Part shown: piece after piece, positions 11,597 to 24,859 of the stretch
Layout: each line of letters begins with the position of its first letter
Position numbering within the stretch: the first letter of the stretch is position 1
NCBI RefSeq assembly: GCF_030445035.2
Contig: NC_080682.1
Coordinates: forward strand, 27,820,770 to 27,884,769
From: Dasypus novemcinctus
Lineage: Eukaryota; Chordata; Mammalia; Cingulata; Dasypodidae
DNA length: 64,000 nucleotides
Reading direction: 5' to 3'
Program-made: the position numbers and the translations under genes
Notes under the pieces: generated by a model
Seen by the model: only the letters and a program-made list of their open reading frames with translations
What the model was told of the DNA's origin: nothing
The model's database searches: none

Positions 11597-12486
11597 TCAA
11601 GATTACTTTTATCAATGTACATTTCACGAACAATGTACAAAGATTTCAGACTCATGACATCATACTTTGAATATGTGGTGCTTAGGCTCATGATAAGGAT
11701 GGAGATAAATAATGCAATCAAATTTAATTTAGTAAAGTGAAATTGTTTTTATTTGCATTGATATTTTTTATCAATATTTTTAATATTCAAATGCTGGTCT
11801 GAAGTTGAAATACAATTAAGTATAATTCTTGTTAACATAGAAATTCTAAGATTTTAAGAGAGATAAAAACACAATTTTCACATATATAATATTTCAATAT
11901 TTTTTGTAGTGCTTATTTGGAAAGTTTAGGGTAATGCTGAGAAGGTAGTTGTTGAAGACACAGAGAACTAACACATCCTCTACATAGAGGCAGACTGGCT
12001 GATTATAAAATTTTTTTTGCTTTGACTCTTGGACACATAAGCAGACTATTTCTCATCCTTTATGGCAAAGCAAGTGAGTTCTAGCCTAATCCCTATGTGG
12101 TATCCCAGAATCCATCTCACTGTAGCCTTTCTCTCCGTCACTGTTTGTCCCAAGTGACTTTCTGCAATGTCTTTCTGGTTTAGAGTTAGTATTTTCAAAT
12201 TGATGAAAAATAAAATGTTGATTAAATGTTAAAAAAGCATATGGGAAGAAACAAAGAATGAGAAAAGTGATTACAGTAGAAGAGAAGATACCAAAGCAAA
12301 CAAAAACTGTTTACAGCCATATTATTGTTATGTTCAAGAAGCAATATTTTAAGTATACATATCAAAACATGAAAGTTTCTAACATATATTTCAAAAAAGG
12401 ACCTAAATAACTTGATATAATCTCATGAGTCCATATCTAAATCAATGCATTTTTGTGATTAAGCCTTAAGAACTATTAAGGTATAG

Positions 12487-12519
<33 letters not shown>

Positions 12520-13890
12520 GTATATATATTGTAGTAAGATCTAATGTGTTCTATTAGATCTTTGAGCTATATTTTGGAAAGGAGTTTATATTTTCATTAA
12601 ATTATTACTGTACACCATTGTATCTCAAATTGCCTTTGTATTTATAATTGCTTATATCCTATTTCAATTTTCTAATTATCTAGGAAAGTCCACACATTCC
12701 TTTCTTCATGACCTCCTTCCTTCTCTTATTCCCCTAACCACTGCCAGGTCTTTGCTATCATTGTTTAGACAAAAGATATCATAGAACCTTCTGGAAATAC
12801 AGATATGCATCATTTGGAGGAGTAGGGGAAGTAATATCCCTGTAGTTTACTTTGACCAATAGGAGATCACAGATGGCACATAAATTATTTTTTTTCCAGT
12901 TTTACTTCATTGGAAACTTGTGCTTTGCTAATGTGGATGATTGGTTTATAGAGCTGGTTCATCACTTCTGAATGAAAGTGTAACAAGGGATACATGAATA
13001 TGTGTGTGTAATCTTTGGGCCAACTCTATCTTTGTTCATCTTTTATTTAAAGGGGAGTCCATGTACAAATCTGAGTAGAACAAATATGATTGCTGAGTAA
13101 TGATGAATAAAAATATGATATGCACATTTTTGTGACTTATTTTCTTGAGCAGTAGTAAATAAGATGAATAGAAGATATCAGATGGTCATTTCCAAAAATA
13201 TGCCAATAGAGAAGGGTTGGGCAGGATAATGCCCATCCTCCCAAAGGTGTCCATATCCTAATTCTGAGAACCTACGACTCTCTACCTTTCATAACAAAAT
13301 GGTCTTTATTGTCGGAATTATTTAAGGATACTGAGATAGGTTATTAAGCTGGATAAATTGCACCAATAAAATTACAAAGGATTTTAGGAGAGTAAGGAAG
13401 GATGCCAGGGTATCAGAGACAGAGGAGATGTGATGACAGGCAGGTTGGAGTGGCATGTTTGCTGACTTAAAGTGGTCTACAAACCAAGAAAAAGGACTTC
13501 CTATGAAATTTGGAAAAGGCAAGGAAACAGGTTCCCTTAAGAGACTCCTAAAGGCATGCATCCTGGTTGTTGGTGCTGAAAACCCATCTAGATGTGTCTT
13601 CCAGATTTATAACATAATTTCCTGTTGGTTTAAGCCAGTAAATTTGTTGAAATTTGTTTCAGTAGCAATAAGAAATTAATACATGAGACTGAATAGTGTT
13701 AGAAATTATATGTGTAAAGCAAAATAAAAGGTAGAAAATGCTACAGTTTTCATTCTTGACCTTAAATCACTTAACAAAATATATGTTTTTTTCTATTTCA
13801 AGGTGAATTTAGCACTTTTTCTACAATTCTGCAATAATCGTTCCAGAATTTTGCATGTCACAATGGGATTGTATGTACAGTTCATTGACA
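11597..13890. other. AT-rich intergenic DNA with one (TA)n run
   Basis: No gene or clear interspersed repeat recognised apart from the TA microsatellite near 12.49 kb. A 74-79 residue open frame exists on each strand around 13.3-13.7 kb, without protein family features. Confidence 0.5.
12488..12512. repeat. (TA)n microsatellite
   Basis: About 12 consecutive TA units within a wider TATA-rich stretch. Likely length-polymorphic. Confidence 0.9.
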
Positions 13891-13894
13891 TAAT

Positions 13895-14085
13895 GTGTGA
13901 AGTCAAATAAATCTGAGTTTAAATTCTGGCTCTGCTAACTCTGTGTTTAGTACATTATAAATCTAGTGTGGCATATGTTTTCTCATGTATAAAAGGACAA
14001 GACATTATTTGGTTTGCAGATTGCTATGTAGATTATATAAAATAATGTCCATGAAATTCCTAACACTGTTAAACACTTAATATTA
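13895..14085 (+). repeat. MIR element
   Basis: The core reads GAGTTTAAATTCTGGCTCTG, then a TTTCTCATGTATAAAAGG segment and a downstream GATTATATAAAATAATG segment, the standard order of a tRNA-derived MIR in sense. It is an old mammal-wide SINE with no function implied. Confidence 0.75.
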
Positions 14086-15734
14086 GTTAATAGGAATACC
14101 TTTTTGTGACTATATGAAATGGTTAAATTCTATATATTCAGTGCTATGTTTCCAGATCCTTACAATGATGCAGAGAATTTCTGTAGTGGAACATGATTTG
14201 CTGAAAAATATGCTTTCTTTTGTAAAACCATTTCTTGCTTTACAGAGAAGATCAGTGAACAAGAATTGCCAGAAAATTATATTGTCAAAAGAAACAGGAA
14301 TTTAAGGAAATGATACTATTATTCATTGACATGTTCATTAGCAAATTAATAGAATGTGGTAACAACCGTGAATCATCTTGGTCCCTTAAAGCATGGCATA
14401 TTGGTATTCACTAGATTTATTCTCAAAATAATTATATTTAATACATATATATATATGCTATCATATAAAAATATATACATATAACTTAAAGACAAAATAC
14501 CGAGCTTCAGTTTAGGGCCCATTTCTCAATCTTGTGATAAAAAAAGATTTTATATTTGTTTTAGATAAATTTACATTTCTTTAAATGAAAGTCATTCTTT
14601 CCACAGCAGGGCTGATTGTCCTGTGAATCCACCATAGCTATCTCATGAAAATAAAGTAATCACAGAATTGTTTTTCAAGCTTGAACTTAAAATCCAATCC
14701 AATAATTTTTAGGAACTCTGTTTCTAATCAATTATGCTTAGAAAATGCATATATCTCTTTTGGAAGAAACACGTGTTTGATAGCAGTTTGTACTTTAAAA
14801 ATAGTCTCAAAAAACCTCTTGGGAAAAACAGAGGAAATTTTCAAAGACAAAACTCTGAGATGATGTGGATATCATGTTGTCCTTTAAAGAATTCCAGTTT
14901 TTTGAAACCACAGCATCAGAAATTTTTTTTCTTGCTTATGATCTTTCAGTTGCTATTTCTGGAATAAAAGAATAAACAACCACTTAATTATTTCTGAGTA
15001 TCCATCTCTTCCAAAAATTAAACAGTTTGCAGCAATCCAAGGTCATTTTATGCATTCTTCCATTCAAATCATATTTTAGAACTCTGAAGGCAAATTTTAG
15101 TTATGTTGTATCCTGGTTTATGAATTAAGTTGCTCTTTCAAATTAACAAAATTATTTTTCTATGAAAGAGAAACAGATTAGCATTAGAACTAAAAATGTA
15201 TTCACTTTTGCTTACCAATATCTGATCAATAATCTACTCCACAAATTAGACAAATCAATAGTCACTTAATCTGCATGAAAATTGAATTACCTGCTTTTTC
15301 TCCTATTAAAATAGAAACAAATTAGTGAAAAGAAATAATGTCTATGATTTTCTATTTATAAAGTTAATATGGAAAAATAATTATATTTAACTTACAAGTT
15401 AATAACATCATTTTTCATATCTCAGCTCAATTGTATTTCCTTAAGAAAGAATTTCTGACTTTCATTGCTAGCTTTAGACCTTTCATTTTTATCACTTAGC
15501 AGAGTTAGTAGTTAATATTGGTGATATGAAAGTTTAATTATTATCTAGATTTACCACTAAACTGACACTGTAAATTGATTTAAGGCAATATCTTGTCTGT
15601 CCACACAATTGCTTCCTCAGGGCATAGTTTAGTTTCTGGATTATATACTTTACTCAGAAAATATATAGAGTTTTCATGAAAATTGAGTCAAGAAAAGAGT
15701 AATAGCCAGAAGTAATAGTTAGCACTGCTATGCA
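14086..15734. other. AT-rich intergenic DNA
   Basis: I see no gene, structural RNA or clear repeat. Open frames at 14.1-15.0 kb are 60-77 residues and overlap each other in different frames. Confidence 0.5.
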
Positions 15735-15960
15735 TTTTATTAACTATTATAAATATATAAATTCTTTACATAAATTAAATCATTATACCCTCATAAGAAC
15801 TCCAAGATGAGGATCTATTCTTACATATGACAGGTCACGCATGAGAAAACAGATGCATATAAACTTAAGTTATAGACTCAAAAAGATATAGCCCATGAAT
15901 CATACCAACATTAAAAATTAATTTTCCTGACTACAGAGTCCCTGCTTTTAAGAACTTTAA
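15735..15960 (+). repeat. Probable MIR-family element
   Basis: The order TTTACATAAATTAAATCATT, CCTCATAAGAACTCCAAGATGAGG, a GAGAAAACAGATGCA segment, and finally GACTACAGAGTCCCTGCTTTTAAG follows the layout of a MIR or MIRb element with heavy decay. Confidence 0.55.
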
Positions 15961-16189
15961 TACATAGAATGAAAGAACAAAATATTTTCAATTTTTACAT
16001 TGATTATAAATTCTTCTGACTGTAATTTATCAAGTAATGCAACCCTTCATTAACTGGATTGTAGAAATAAGAGAGAAAGGCATGTTTTTAAGAAGTAAAG
16101 GAGATTTGATTTCACTAGATTTGAAAAAGCACTTTGTTAGTTGATAAATCTTGATGTTAAAAGGGAATTTAGACCTTCCACTTCTACTT

Positions 16190-17535
16190 AGGATATGGAA
16201 ATCTGCAAAAAAATTTTCCTCTAATAAAAATTGTTAAACAATCAAATAAACTTTTAAAAAGGCATAGCATTTCATGAGCCCAGCAGAAAGATGAAGTGGG
16301 AAACATCCAAGTAATTTGAATTTCAAGGATAGAAAAGATCTTTTAAGAGAAATGACAAATGAACTACTTCAAATTTGTGAGAGGTTGGAAGGAAGAACTG
16401 GTCATAGTATAAGCAGATACGAAGAAGTGAGCTAAATTATAAAGAACTATTAAATCCAAATGTGGACTAGAATGTCAGCTGGAAAAGAAGACTAACCTAG
16501 ATTCAACGGGTTTGCATTTCCTCTCAATATCTTCTCTGCAGTTCTCTATTGATATTCCTGAAAAAGACTGGGGGCAGCCTGGGAGATCTTCAATCAAGAT
16601 CCCAATGCAGCACACAAAATACCAAATTTCCTCCTCTCTTAGTAAATGAGAGGCTCCTCTTACTTTGCCAAAAACAACTTTATTTTTCTTTTAGTCTGCC
16701 CTAAAAATAGATAAGATTTACTGAGATAATTATAGAATTGTTCTGCGCTGGCATTCAATCTTCAATGACTTCTGTGTCCTTACACCCTTCCCTAAAGTAT
16801 CCAAACAAAGCCTAAATTCTATCATACTTCCTTTCTAACACCCTTTTACTTAGAAATAGCACATTTCCCCATTGCTTGTGTTCTTCCTCAGTGCATTGAA
16901 TAGGAAAAATTATTTGTTCCAACACAGATATTCCTAGTGGTCATTGGCTAAAAAGTATTGATAATCACTAACTAAAAAATTCTATTGGAGCTTACAAACA
17001 ACTCACAGATACTTGAGAAATTTCATGTGAGGAAGGCCTCTGTAAGGCAGTGTCCCATGAAATGCTAGAAATAAAAAAGTTAAAAGCACAACACAATATC
17101 TGAAACAAAGAATGCCTTATGTTTAGCAGTAGAGTCAGTACATCTGAGGAGAGGATGAATAAATCTGAAGAGAAGTCAATAGGAACTAAACAAAATGAAA
17201 GGAAATTTAGATAAACAACTAATGGGAAAATTATTCAAGGTATTTAAAACAATACTAAACAGTTTAATATGCATGAAGTTAGGTTCAAGAAAAAATAGAG
17301 AGGGGATGGTTAGAAGAAATATTGAATGAGATAATGCCAAGACTTTTTCAAAAAAAAAGGGAAAACTTCAAAACATTTGGCCTTGAATATCAGTAAACCC
17401 CCAGAAAGGATAAGTACAAAAAATCAAACAACCATAAAACACATGTAGATTCATCAGTCTGAGTGATGAAAAATAAAGGTAAGTATACATTTAAGAATGC
17501 AGTCAGAGGAAAACACATGTCACATATGCTAGAAA
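16190..17535 (+). repeat. Old L1-type (L1M or HAL1-like) fragment, sense
   Basis: Around 17,330-17,520 the text resembles old L1 sequence (a block on AAACTTC, AAACCCCCAGAAAGGAT, AAAAATCAAAC, CAGTCAGAGGAAAACACATGTCACAT). The first 500 bp (16,190-16,700) has a collinear counterpart at 50,170-50,650, for instance GCAGCCTGGGAGATCTTCA against ACAGTCTGGGAGACCTTCA. No open frame survives. Confidence 0.5.
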
Positions 17536-17544
17536 AAACATAAC

Positions 17545-17650
17545 TGCTTTTCTGGGGGAAGAGTGTAAACTACAATGGAAACTATAATCCATGTGGTGCA
17601 GCAGTGCTCCAAAATGTATTCACCAAATGCAATGAATGTGCAGGAAGAGA
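17545..17650 (+). repeat. Short LINE-1 3' end fragment, sense
   Basis: GAGTGTAAACTACAATGG, AATCCATGTGGTGCAGCAG and the CAAATGCAATGAATGTG block are terminal markers of the xenarthran L1 3' UTR found elsewhere in the window. Confidence 0.7.
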
Positions 17651-17766
17651 AAAAATAAATCTTTTAAAAAAATTCCTTTATTTTTTTAATATAATTAAGT
17701 AATGTATTATATATTTTCAACTCTAAGGGTAGTATAATTTTGTAGAAAAATGTTATATGAGTGCTA

Positions 17767-18223
17767 TGCTAACATAAAACAGACTATAAAAGGGTGTGCA
17801 GAGGAAGTTTATTGAGCTAAAGCTCCATTAATGTAGGAGCAGCGCCAAAAAGTTTTCTGCTCAAAGGGGTGAGTGGGGGAATCAGCTTATATGGCTTCTT
17901 GAGACAAGAGATTTCATGGGCAAGGGAAAAGATAATGGGCATGATTTATGGTTAGTACGTGTATTCCATGAGCTGTGTGGGTTACTGGGTTGATTGGGTA
18001 GGGAGTCCTTGAGGTGGGCAGGGAATCCTTGAGGCTCAATTCATTAATTAGCAAACAGAATGGGAAGTTAGGATTGTAGACAGCTTGTGAACATCAGCAG
18101 TAGGCTTTGTTGATGTTAGCTGGGGCCCGTTGTTCTTTTCAGGCTGTAGCAGGGTGTTTTATCATCACGCAAAGAATTGTTGGTAGTCAGCTGACTTCAG
18201 GTAACCTCTGTTTCTTCTTTACA
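17767..18223 (-). repeat. Solo LTR, antisense
   Basis: Read on the - strand the element begins TGTAAAGAAGAAACAGAGG and has a TATA-like CATATAAGC, and then AATAAA (TTTATT at 17,808-17,813 on +). That is U3-R-U5 order. Ends are TGT...GCA if the border is placed at 17,767. The flanks then read TGCTA and TGCCA, a 4 of 5 match that could be a decayed target duplication. No internal retroviral sequence is attached. The family is not identified. Confidence 0.65.
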
Positions 18224-18289
18224 TGCCACTGGATGAATACGAAGCTCATGTAAATCAAGATGTTTAGTAAAATCATTTACCAGTCCATT

Positions 18290-18420
18290 TCACATGACAA
18301 AGTGATGATTAAGAATGTGAAATCTAATGTCATATATGTGAGTTCAAATTTCAGCTTGCACAATCATCTATTGCCTGGCAATGAACAAGCTGTGAATCCA
18401 CACTGCATCACAGTTTTAAC
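18290..18420 (+). repeat. MIR element shared by both duplicate copies
   Basis: AAAGTGATGATTAAGAATGTG followed by GAGTTCAAATTTCAGCTTG is the MIR core in sense. The paralogous position at 55,571-55,710 holds a clearer MIR with TGGATTCAAATG and CATCCTCTTTAAAATTC. It therefore predates the duplication. Confidence 0.65.
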
Positions 18421-18429
18421 ATTTGTGAA

Positions 18430-18960
18430 ATTCAACCATTTTCATACATGTATTGAGGCACTAATCTAGGTGTTGGGAATACAAAATTGACATTATTGGC
18501 AGACATCTTGTGCTCATTGGGTTTCAACATGGGGAAAACAGAAAGTAAAGGCATAATCAAAATATATACTAAGTTAGATAGGGGTAACTGCTATAGAAAA
18601 CAAATGAAGCATTGATTAGGGATTAGGCAGGTGTGATTTTTAATAGGATAGTAATGGATGGTCTTATTAGGAAGAGAATGAGAAAAGTCCATGAAAGAGA
18701 ATTTCAGGAAGAAGAAATAGTGGAGTTATTCCAGGCAGCCTTAGAACTACTATGTTAGGGAATGGTGAGGAGGTCATTGTGGTTGCTCTAAAATTAGTGG
18801 GATAGATGCAATAATAGAGAATGATTTTATAGAGGTAAAGAGTAGGGGCAAGATCAGGTTGGAAATATAGGTTCTCAGAAAAAATTTGAGTTTGATGCTT
18901 AATTTTATGGCAAGTCTTGTATGTTTTGTATAGAGAAGTGATGTGATGCATCCTACGTTG
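18430..18960 (+). repeat. Old interspersed repeat, unnamed, shared by both copies
   Basis: The segment has the GAGGCAC...GGTGTTGGGAATACA...CTTGTGCTCA opening and a late TTCCAGGCAG block, a layout I recognise from an old mammalian repeat whose family name I cannot assign with confidence. The same order is present at 55,720-56,230. Confidence 0.5.
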
Positions 18961-19629
18961 TTAGGGTATCACTGGACCCTTTCTTGAAATTAAACTTTAG
19001 GTAGATAAGAAAGAAAAGAGACAATCTAGAAGGCTGTGGCAATAATGTAAAGATCAATTTAATGATTTTTTGGGACAAGGTTGTAGCAGAGAAGATATTG
19101 ATAAATAGTCACACATCAAATATATTCTGCATAGAGGAACAATATAATATGCTGATGGAATTGATGTCAGGTGTGTGGAATAGAGAAAACTCTGCAACAA
19201 CTCTTAAGACTTTGCCCAAACAAGTAGGAGGATACTTTTTAATTACCTGCAATTAAATTGAAATATTTCATGTATCTACCTGAGAATTATCTGGTGAAGA
19301 TAATCTATGTTAATTAAATACCTTAAGCCTTTTGAATATTGTCTGGCACTCAATATATCCTCAGTCATGCTCATTCCAGTCTTATTTTATTTATTGTTTT
19401 TTAAATAGTTAAAATTTATAATACACATAATTTTAACATAGTGCCATAAACAAAAAGATTTTGTCTTAAAAATATTTCAGATTATATCTTACATAAAATA
19501 TAATATGGATGGATATAAATAGGGAAAAGAGGGACAATGTAAATAGTCCAATGTTAAATATTGCCCAAAGTTTATATTACATCCATTTACATTGCTCTGA
19601 TACTTGTTTGATTTTAACAAATGTGCCAC

Positions 19630-19750
19630 AATAGTGTAAAATGTTATTAATAGGGGAAAATGTGAGAGGGGAGTGGGTGGGATATATAGGAATTCCTGAT
19701 ACTTGTGATGTAACTTTTCTACAAATTAAAATATCTTTAAAATAAAAAGC
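19630..19750 (+). repeat. Short old LINE-1 3' end, sense
   Basis: AAAATGTTATTAATAGGGGAAAA, a GGTGGGATATATAGGAATTCC block and an A-rich end match the terminus at about 5,780-5,900. Confidence 0.6.
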
Positions 19751-19759
19751 TCACTTGAT

Positions 19760-21186
19760 GAAAAAAATAATAAATGCTTAACAAAAACAACTATTTATAT
19801 ACAAAACATAAGCAAATTACACTAAATATAGATTATAGACAACAACGATATAGAACAAAAATAAACCTTAATACTAATTTAAATGGATATTATATATGTT
19901 AAAATTTTTAAATAATTTCAGAATGTAAAGGAAAATAATGTACATTTTACTTATATGAATCCATTAATAATCAGTGATGAACTTGTAAGAATTCACTAAA
20001 ATTTAATCATAAAACAGAGGTTGAAATTTAATATTTCAAAAACCCATTTAAGAAAATGGAAAATACAATTCTACAAGGAAAGTTAAATATAAATTAAAAG
20101 AATACAAATCACTTGAAGGCAAAATAATATCTAATAAACATAGCTTAAGTTTAATTAAAAATAATAAATATAGGAAAATGAAGAAAACAGACTTTCTTAA
20201 ATTTACGCTGCATAGTAGAGAAAATTAAAACTGCAATTCCATATTATACAGAGGCACATTTACATAGCTAATGCTTAAAATGCTCAGGTTTCCATTAAGA
20301 ATAGTGAAAATGTTTTTATATTTTATACATAAGATTTGTTTTAGATGACCATGAATAAAACTCTTAAAATGATTATATTTCTATTTTCTTTAGTAATTGA
20401 AAATATATCCCAAATTTTCTTCAATGTTCACATATACTTTTTTCTATAACTTAATTATTTCACATTTTACTTTGTTTTGAGAACAAATATTGAAGTGCTC
20501 TTTTTCCTTTTTAGCTGTTTGTTTGAGTAAGATTAGCCAAAAACAGCAGTCAACATTTTCATAACAAAAGATATTGTGCATTCAAAATTTTGCAGGAATG
20601 TAAGCATTCTGATGATCATGGACAAAAATATATTAGTATTACATTAAATTATTTCCATTCATTGTATAGTTCCATTTTTAAAATAACTCTACAGATATAG
20701 AATTATTTGTTTTGTATTGTTGAAAAGACTATATTTAAACTTTCAGTGCCTTACCAAGGAATATAGAGCTAACAATTTGGCAGATATAATTTCTAAACTC
20801 TTGATTTTTCATTCCAAAGTAGCACTCTTTACCATGACACTGTATTTGTTCTTTACAGAAAAAAATGGGATAATTTTTGAAAGAACTCGCCAAAACAAAA
20901 ATCTCTTAAATTAGAATATACACAATTTAAAGAATAACACTTTTTAAAAAATTAAATTAGTGGCCCTTAAAATTATATCTACATAACCACAGGATTAACA
21001 CACATTTTTGACTTCCAATTACTAAGTAGATTCCTGAAAACATGTTTTTGAATATGTTCCAGTCATGCATTGTCTAAAAAAAATGCTTCAAAAAATCCAA
21101 AAGAGAAAAACATACTGTATTTAAGAGAGACCAAATAAATACCCAAGTATGATGGAAAAGATACACTTAAATATTCAGCATTATTG
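19760..21186. other. AT-rich 3' flank of the olfactory receptor gene
   Basis: No coding signal. Part of this flank is conserved beside the receptor pseudogene at 59.0-60.6 kb, which argues that the duplication carried flank as well as coding sequence. Confidence 0.6.
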
Positions 21187-22134
21187 TCATTTCTGTTGCC
21201 TGAAAACCTCTCTCTTCTGCATGACTCTAATGAAAGCGTTTTTCACTTCTTTATTCCTAAGACTGTAAATGAGAGGATTCAGCATGGGAATCACCATAGT
21301 ATAAAACACGGAAGCCACTTGATCCTTTCCTAAGGAGTAGGACCTCTTTGGTTTTAAATAAGTAAAAACTGTACTGCCATAATAGATGGTGACTCCCAGG
21401 AGGTGGGAGGCACACGTAGAGAAGGCTTTGCGTTTTCCAGAAGTGGAATTAATTTTCAGGATAGTGGACAGAATGGACCCGTAGGACACAGAGATTGTGG
21501 TAAAAGATACCATTACGTTTAAACTACCGATAACGAGTATTATGATTTCAACATCACGAGTGTCAGTGCAGGACAGGGCTAAAATTGGGGTTGTGTCACA
21601 GAAAAAATGATTGACTACATTGGAATTACATAAACGCAAACTGCTCATGCAAAGAAGGTTGACTAATGACTCAGTGAACCCAATCGTATAGGACCCAGTA
21701 ATAAGGGTGCAGCAGAGTCTCCTCGACATAACAACTGGGTAGTGAAGAGGATTGCAGATGGCTACATAGCGGTCATAGGCCATTGAAGAGAGAAAGAAAA
21801 ATTCGGTGACAGCCAAGAATAAAAAGAAAGACATCTGGGTGAAGCAGCCAATGAATGAAATAGACCTGTTGCAAGTCAGTAAGCTCTCTAAAGTTTTCGG
21901 TGTGATGACTCTTGAGTAACTGAGGTCAAGGAATGACAGGTGACTGAGGAAAAAATACATGGGGGTGTGAAGCTGGAGATCAAGGCAAATAATCACTATG
22001 ATCGCTGCATTTCCCAACAAGGTAATAAGGTATATCAGGAGAAATAATATAAAGAGGACCTGCCGGATCGTTTCAGAGTCTGTCAATCCCATAAGGAGGA
22101 AGTCGAACACATTTGTGCTATTTCTACTATCCAT
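21187..22134 (-). CDS. Olfactory receptor, class II, intact
   Basis: This single-exon gene encodes a 315-residue, seven-helix G-protein-coupled odorant receptor acting in the ciliary membrane of olfactory neurons. I start at the ATG at 22134; the frame is open three codons further upstream but only from a TTG. Visible features are an N-terminal glycosylation site N5-S-T, GN at 41-42 in helix 1, [10 protein letters not shown] at 55-64, the disulfide cysteines C97 and C179, [10 protein letters not shown] at 118-127 after helix 3, SY at 217-218 in helix 5, KAFSTCASH at 236-244 and [12 protein letters not shown] at 283-294 in helix 7. Length and every family motif are normal and no stop intervenes, so it looks functional. 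Subfamily and ligand cannot be assigned by eye. Receptor mRNAs usually have upstream non-coding exons; none is identifiable here. Confidence 0.96.
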   Translation of the reverse strand: MDSRNSTNVFDFLLMGLTDSETIRQVLFILFLLIYLITLLGNAAIIVIICLDLQLHTPMYFFLSHLSFLDLSYSRVITPKTLESLLTCNRSISFIGCFTQMSFFLFLAVTEFFFLSSMAYDRYVAICNPLHYPVVMSRRLCCTLITGSYTIGFTESLVNLLCMSSLRLCNSNVVNHFFCDTTPILALSCTDTRDVEIIILVIGSLNVMVSFTTISVSYGSILSTILKINSTSGKRKAFSTCASHLLGVTIYYGSTVFTYLKPKRSYSLGKDQVASVFYTMVIPMLNPLIYSLRNKEVKNAFIRVMQKREVFRQQK

Positions 22135-24850
22135 GATGTTCAACTGATGAAAACTGTTGAGAAATCAAAGATGATATTTCACATAAATTACATCCAAACC
22201 ATATTTTGTTTATAGTAATGATCTGGTTTAAAAAAATAATAATAATCATCTTAGTGATTCTAGAAATTCATAATAAAATGCAATTTACATTATATGACTG
22301 AAAAAAATCTTAGTGTATAATTTATATTATATGACTGAAAAATTCAATTATAAATTAGGAAAAATCACCATTTGGATAGTATATAATAGAAACACAGACA
22401 CTCACATATATATGTTCCTTAAATAAAATTATCGTGACACTGTTTGAAAGACTTCTTTTTCACATTCATCCAGATATTATATCATAGCTGTTACTATTGT
22501 ACACATTTTTAAAGGAGTAAAAATGCACGGAAAGTTAAGTAAATTAGTCAGAATCATAGCTATTAAGTATTTTTGGCTTTGTGATTCTATGAAGATTGTC
22601 TGACTCCACAGACGATACTCTTAATACTTCAGTTTGCATATATTTAATTTCAAAAAATAAAAAACTGCTAGTTATAGAATTAAACAATGATAAAGTGTTT
22701 TAATGTATCATTCACTGTTCTTTTCTATCTAATATTATTTAGAACAAATAACATGTTGGAAATTAAAACCTTATGTGTGTTTTTAATATAAAGCATATTC
22801 CTATTACTTTTCATGTGTCATTTAACACATTATTTCATCAATTTTCCTCCAAAAGTTACATTTTCAATATATACTCATTGTTTGATGACTTTGATTCCAT
22901 AAGATCTATACTTCCATTTGTACAAATCCTGACATTACTTAAGTAAGGCCTATATAATATGTGTAAGTATATGGATTTATTTCTAATAATATCCCCATTT
23001 TATTGAGATAAACCAAAAATTTCTAAAGTTGAGTTTAATACTTATCATAAGTTAAAGTAGTTGAAAAACTTCCTCTAACATTATTCATCTAAAAATTTGC
23101 CAGTTATAAGTTTTCTCACAAATAAAATATGTAAACCATTTACAGAGTCTGAAATTTCAATGAGGTAATATTTGTTTCCTTTGAGATAATTTGTTTAATT
23201 TTTTGTGGAGATTTTTTTTAAGGTAAATAAATCAACCTAAATTTTTCTTCAGGTCCTGGTTAAATAGAAAGTTCACCTGGAAATTTTGCCAGACATGTAT
23301 ACCAGGGAGCTATTGTGAACATAAGCAGAGCAGACCAGCCATTGTCTTTCACCCTGGTATTGCTAGGGTACCTCTTATACTAAGGTTCGCAGATAATGAA
23401 ACGTTTGGTCGTCTCTGGGACCAATTTCCATGAAGATTTCTTGACATGATGCCAAGGATAAAAGTGTAAGGACTAATGTATCTGTGTCAATTCTGTAACA
23501 TCAACAGAAAATTACCTTCCCCTTAGAAGTCATGTAATTCTGAGCACCATTTTTTGTATTCCTTTGTGATATTCTAAATGATGACTGGATAAAAGAATGT
23601 CTTTCTAGAGAAATGCTAAATTTATCTGTATCTTAAAAGCCAGATAATTAATGATCAGGCATGTTATCATACAGTTTTTATGATGAAATAATTTTATATT
23701 TAAAAACACTGTCATTGGATTGAACATTGTTTATTATCTAACAACTATTATACAACAAAATTCAAAGACAAAAATGAAAAGCATTCACACATATTGTTAT
23801 TCTTTAGATATACCTTCTTCCAAGTATTTTCCTTTGTACATGCAAAAGTTATTTATACTTATGCTAAAGTGTTTATAAACTTTTAGCATATTGAATTTTC
23901 TGTAATATACTTCTTTTATTATTAAATATTTATAATACACTTTGACCTATGTTAAAATAGTCTTTTGTAAAACCCACAACTTCATGCATTTTGCATTAGT
24001 GCAGCATAACAAACTTTTTTCTAGGAATGTGTACCAGCTGCTGAACGAACGTTTTTTGAGGCATTTCAAGGACTACAAGGTAGAGTTTCTCCAGTCAGGT
24101 TTGGGAGTGTCTACTAATTCATCAACACAGAGTATGTATTGTTGTATTCATCCACAGTAATGTTTGTGCAACTTGTTTTATTATTTAATGTATTGGCTTT
24201 AATTATATAAAAGAAATATGAGAAAAGAAAGTAAAAATCTTTGTTGAAATGAGTAAAACTTTTATAATTACATTAATGTCCAAAAGCTTACTTCCTCTAT
24301 ATAGAACTAGAGGAAATTAATCTTGTGAATCTTTCATTAATTAATATAATGAAATCAATTTTCATTTATGTGTAGAAGGAGATGATGCAAGAGGAACTGT
24401 TCACACTGCAGAATTTCAGTGGAGAATATGATGGTTTGGTCAAAGAATGACAAAATAATATATTTTTAATATGCAATTTTCTAACTCATCAATAAATCAA
24501 TTATTCTAAGAAAAGTTTATTTGGAAGCAAAAGGCCATCAGCAATTTATTACACAATAGATAAACTTGGAGTTTAAGATGTTCTGTATCAATCTACCTCA
24601 ATAGAGTCTGCTCATAGCTTGAAAATCGCCATATAATATAAGGATTTATCAAAGAAACAATAACTAACAAAACTTTTTATGATTATTCTTTGTTGAATCT
24701 TTATTAGTGGAAATCCAATATATAACATCAAATACTAAAATTACTTTTGTAGATCAGAAGAAACAGAAAGTAAACATGGCTTCTTTTTCCTATATTTCAA
24801 CAAAGTATAAACTTTATCCCTGACAATTATTCAATGTCCTTATTTTTAAA
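22135..24850. other. AT-rich 5' flank of the olfactory receptor gene
   Basis: I see no coding sequence or clear repeat in this 2.7 kb. Promoters of olfactory receptors are AT-rich and lack strong core elements, so one could lie here, but nothing in the sequence fixes a position. Confidence 0.5.
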
Positions 24851-24859
24851 AATCTTTTA

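Larger units (their letters stand above)
18240..21560. other. Duplicated block, copy 1 (olfactory receptor locus)
   Basis: This 3.3 kb has a collinear, same-orientation counterpart at 55,500-60,960. Shared markers include a MIR at 18,290 and 55,571, TATTGAGGCACT near 18,452 and 55,728, CCAGTCTTATTTTATTTA at 19.38 and 58.05 kb, AAAGTTTATATTACA at 19.57 and 58.64 kb, and AAGAGAGACCAA at 21.12 and 60.52 kb. It runs into the last third of the receptor gene. The copies are diverged by many substitutions and indels, so the duplication is not recent. Confidence 0.85.
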
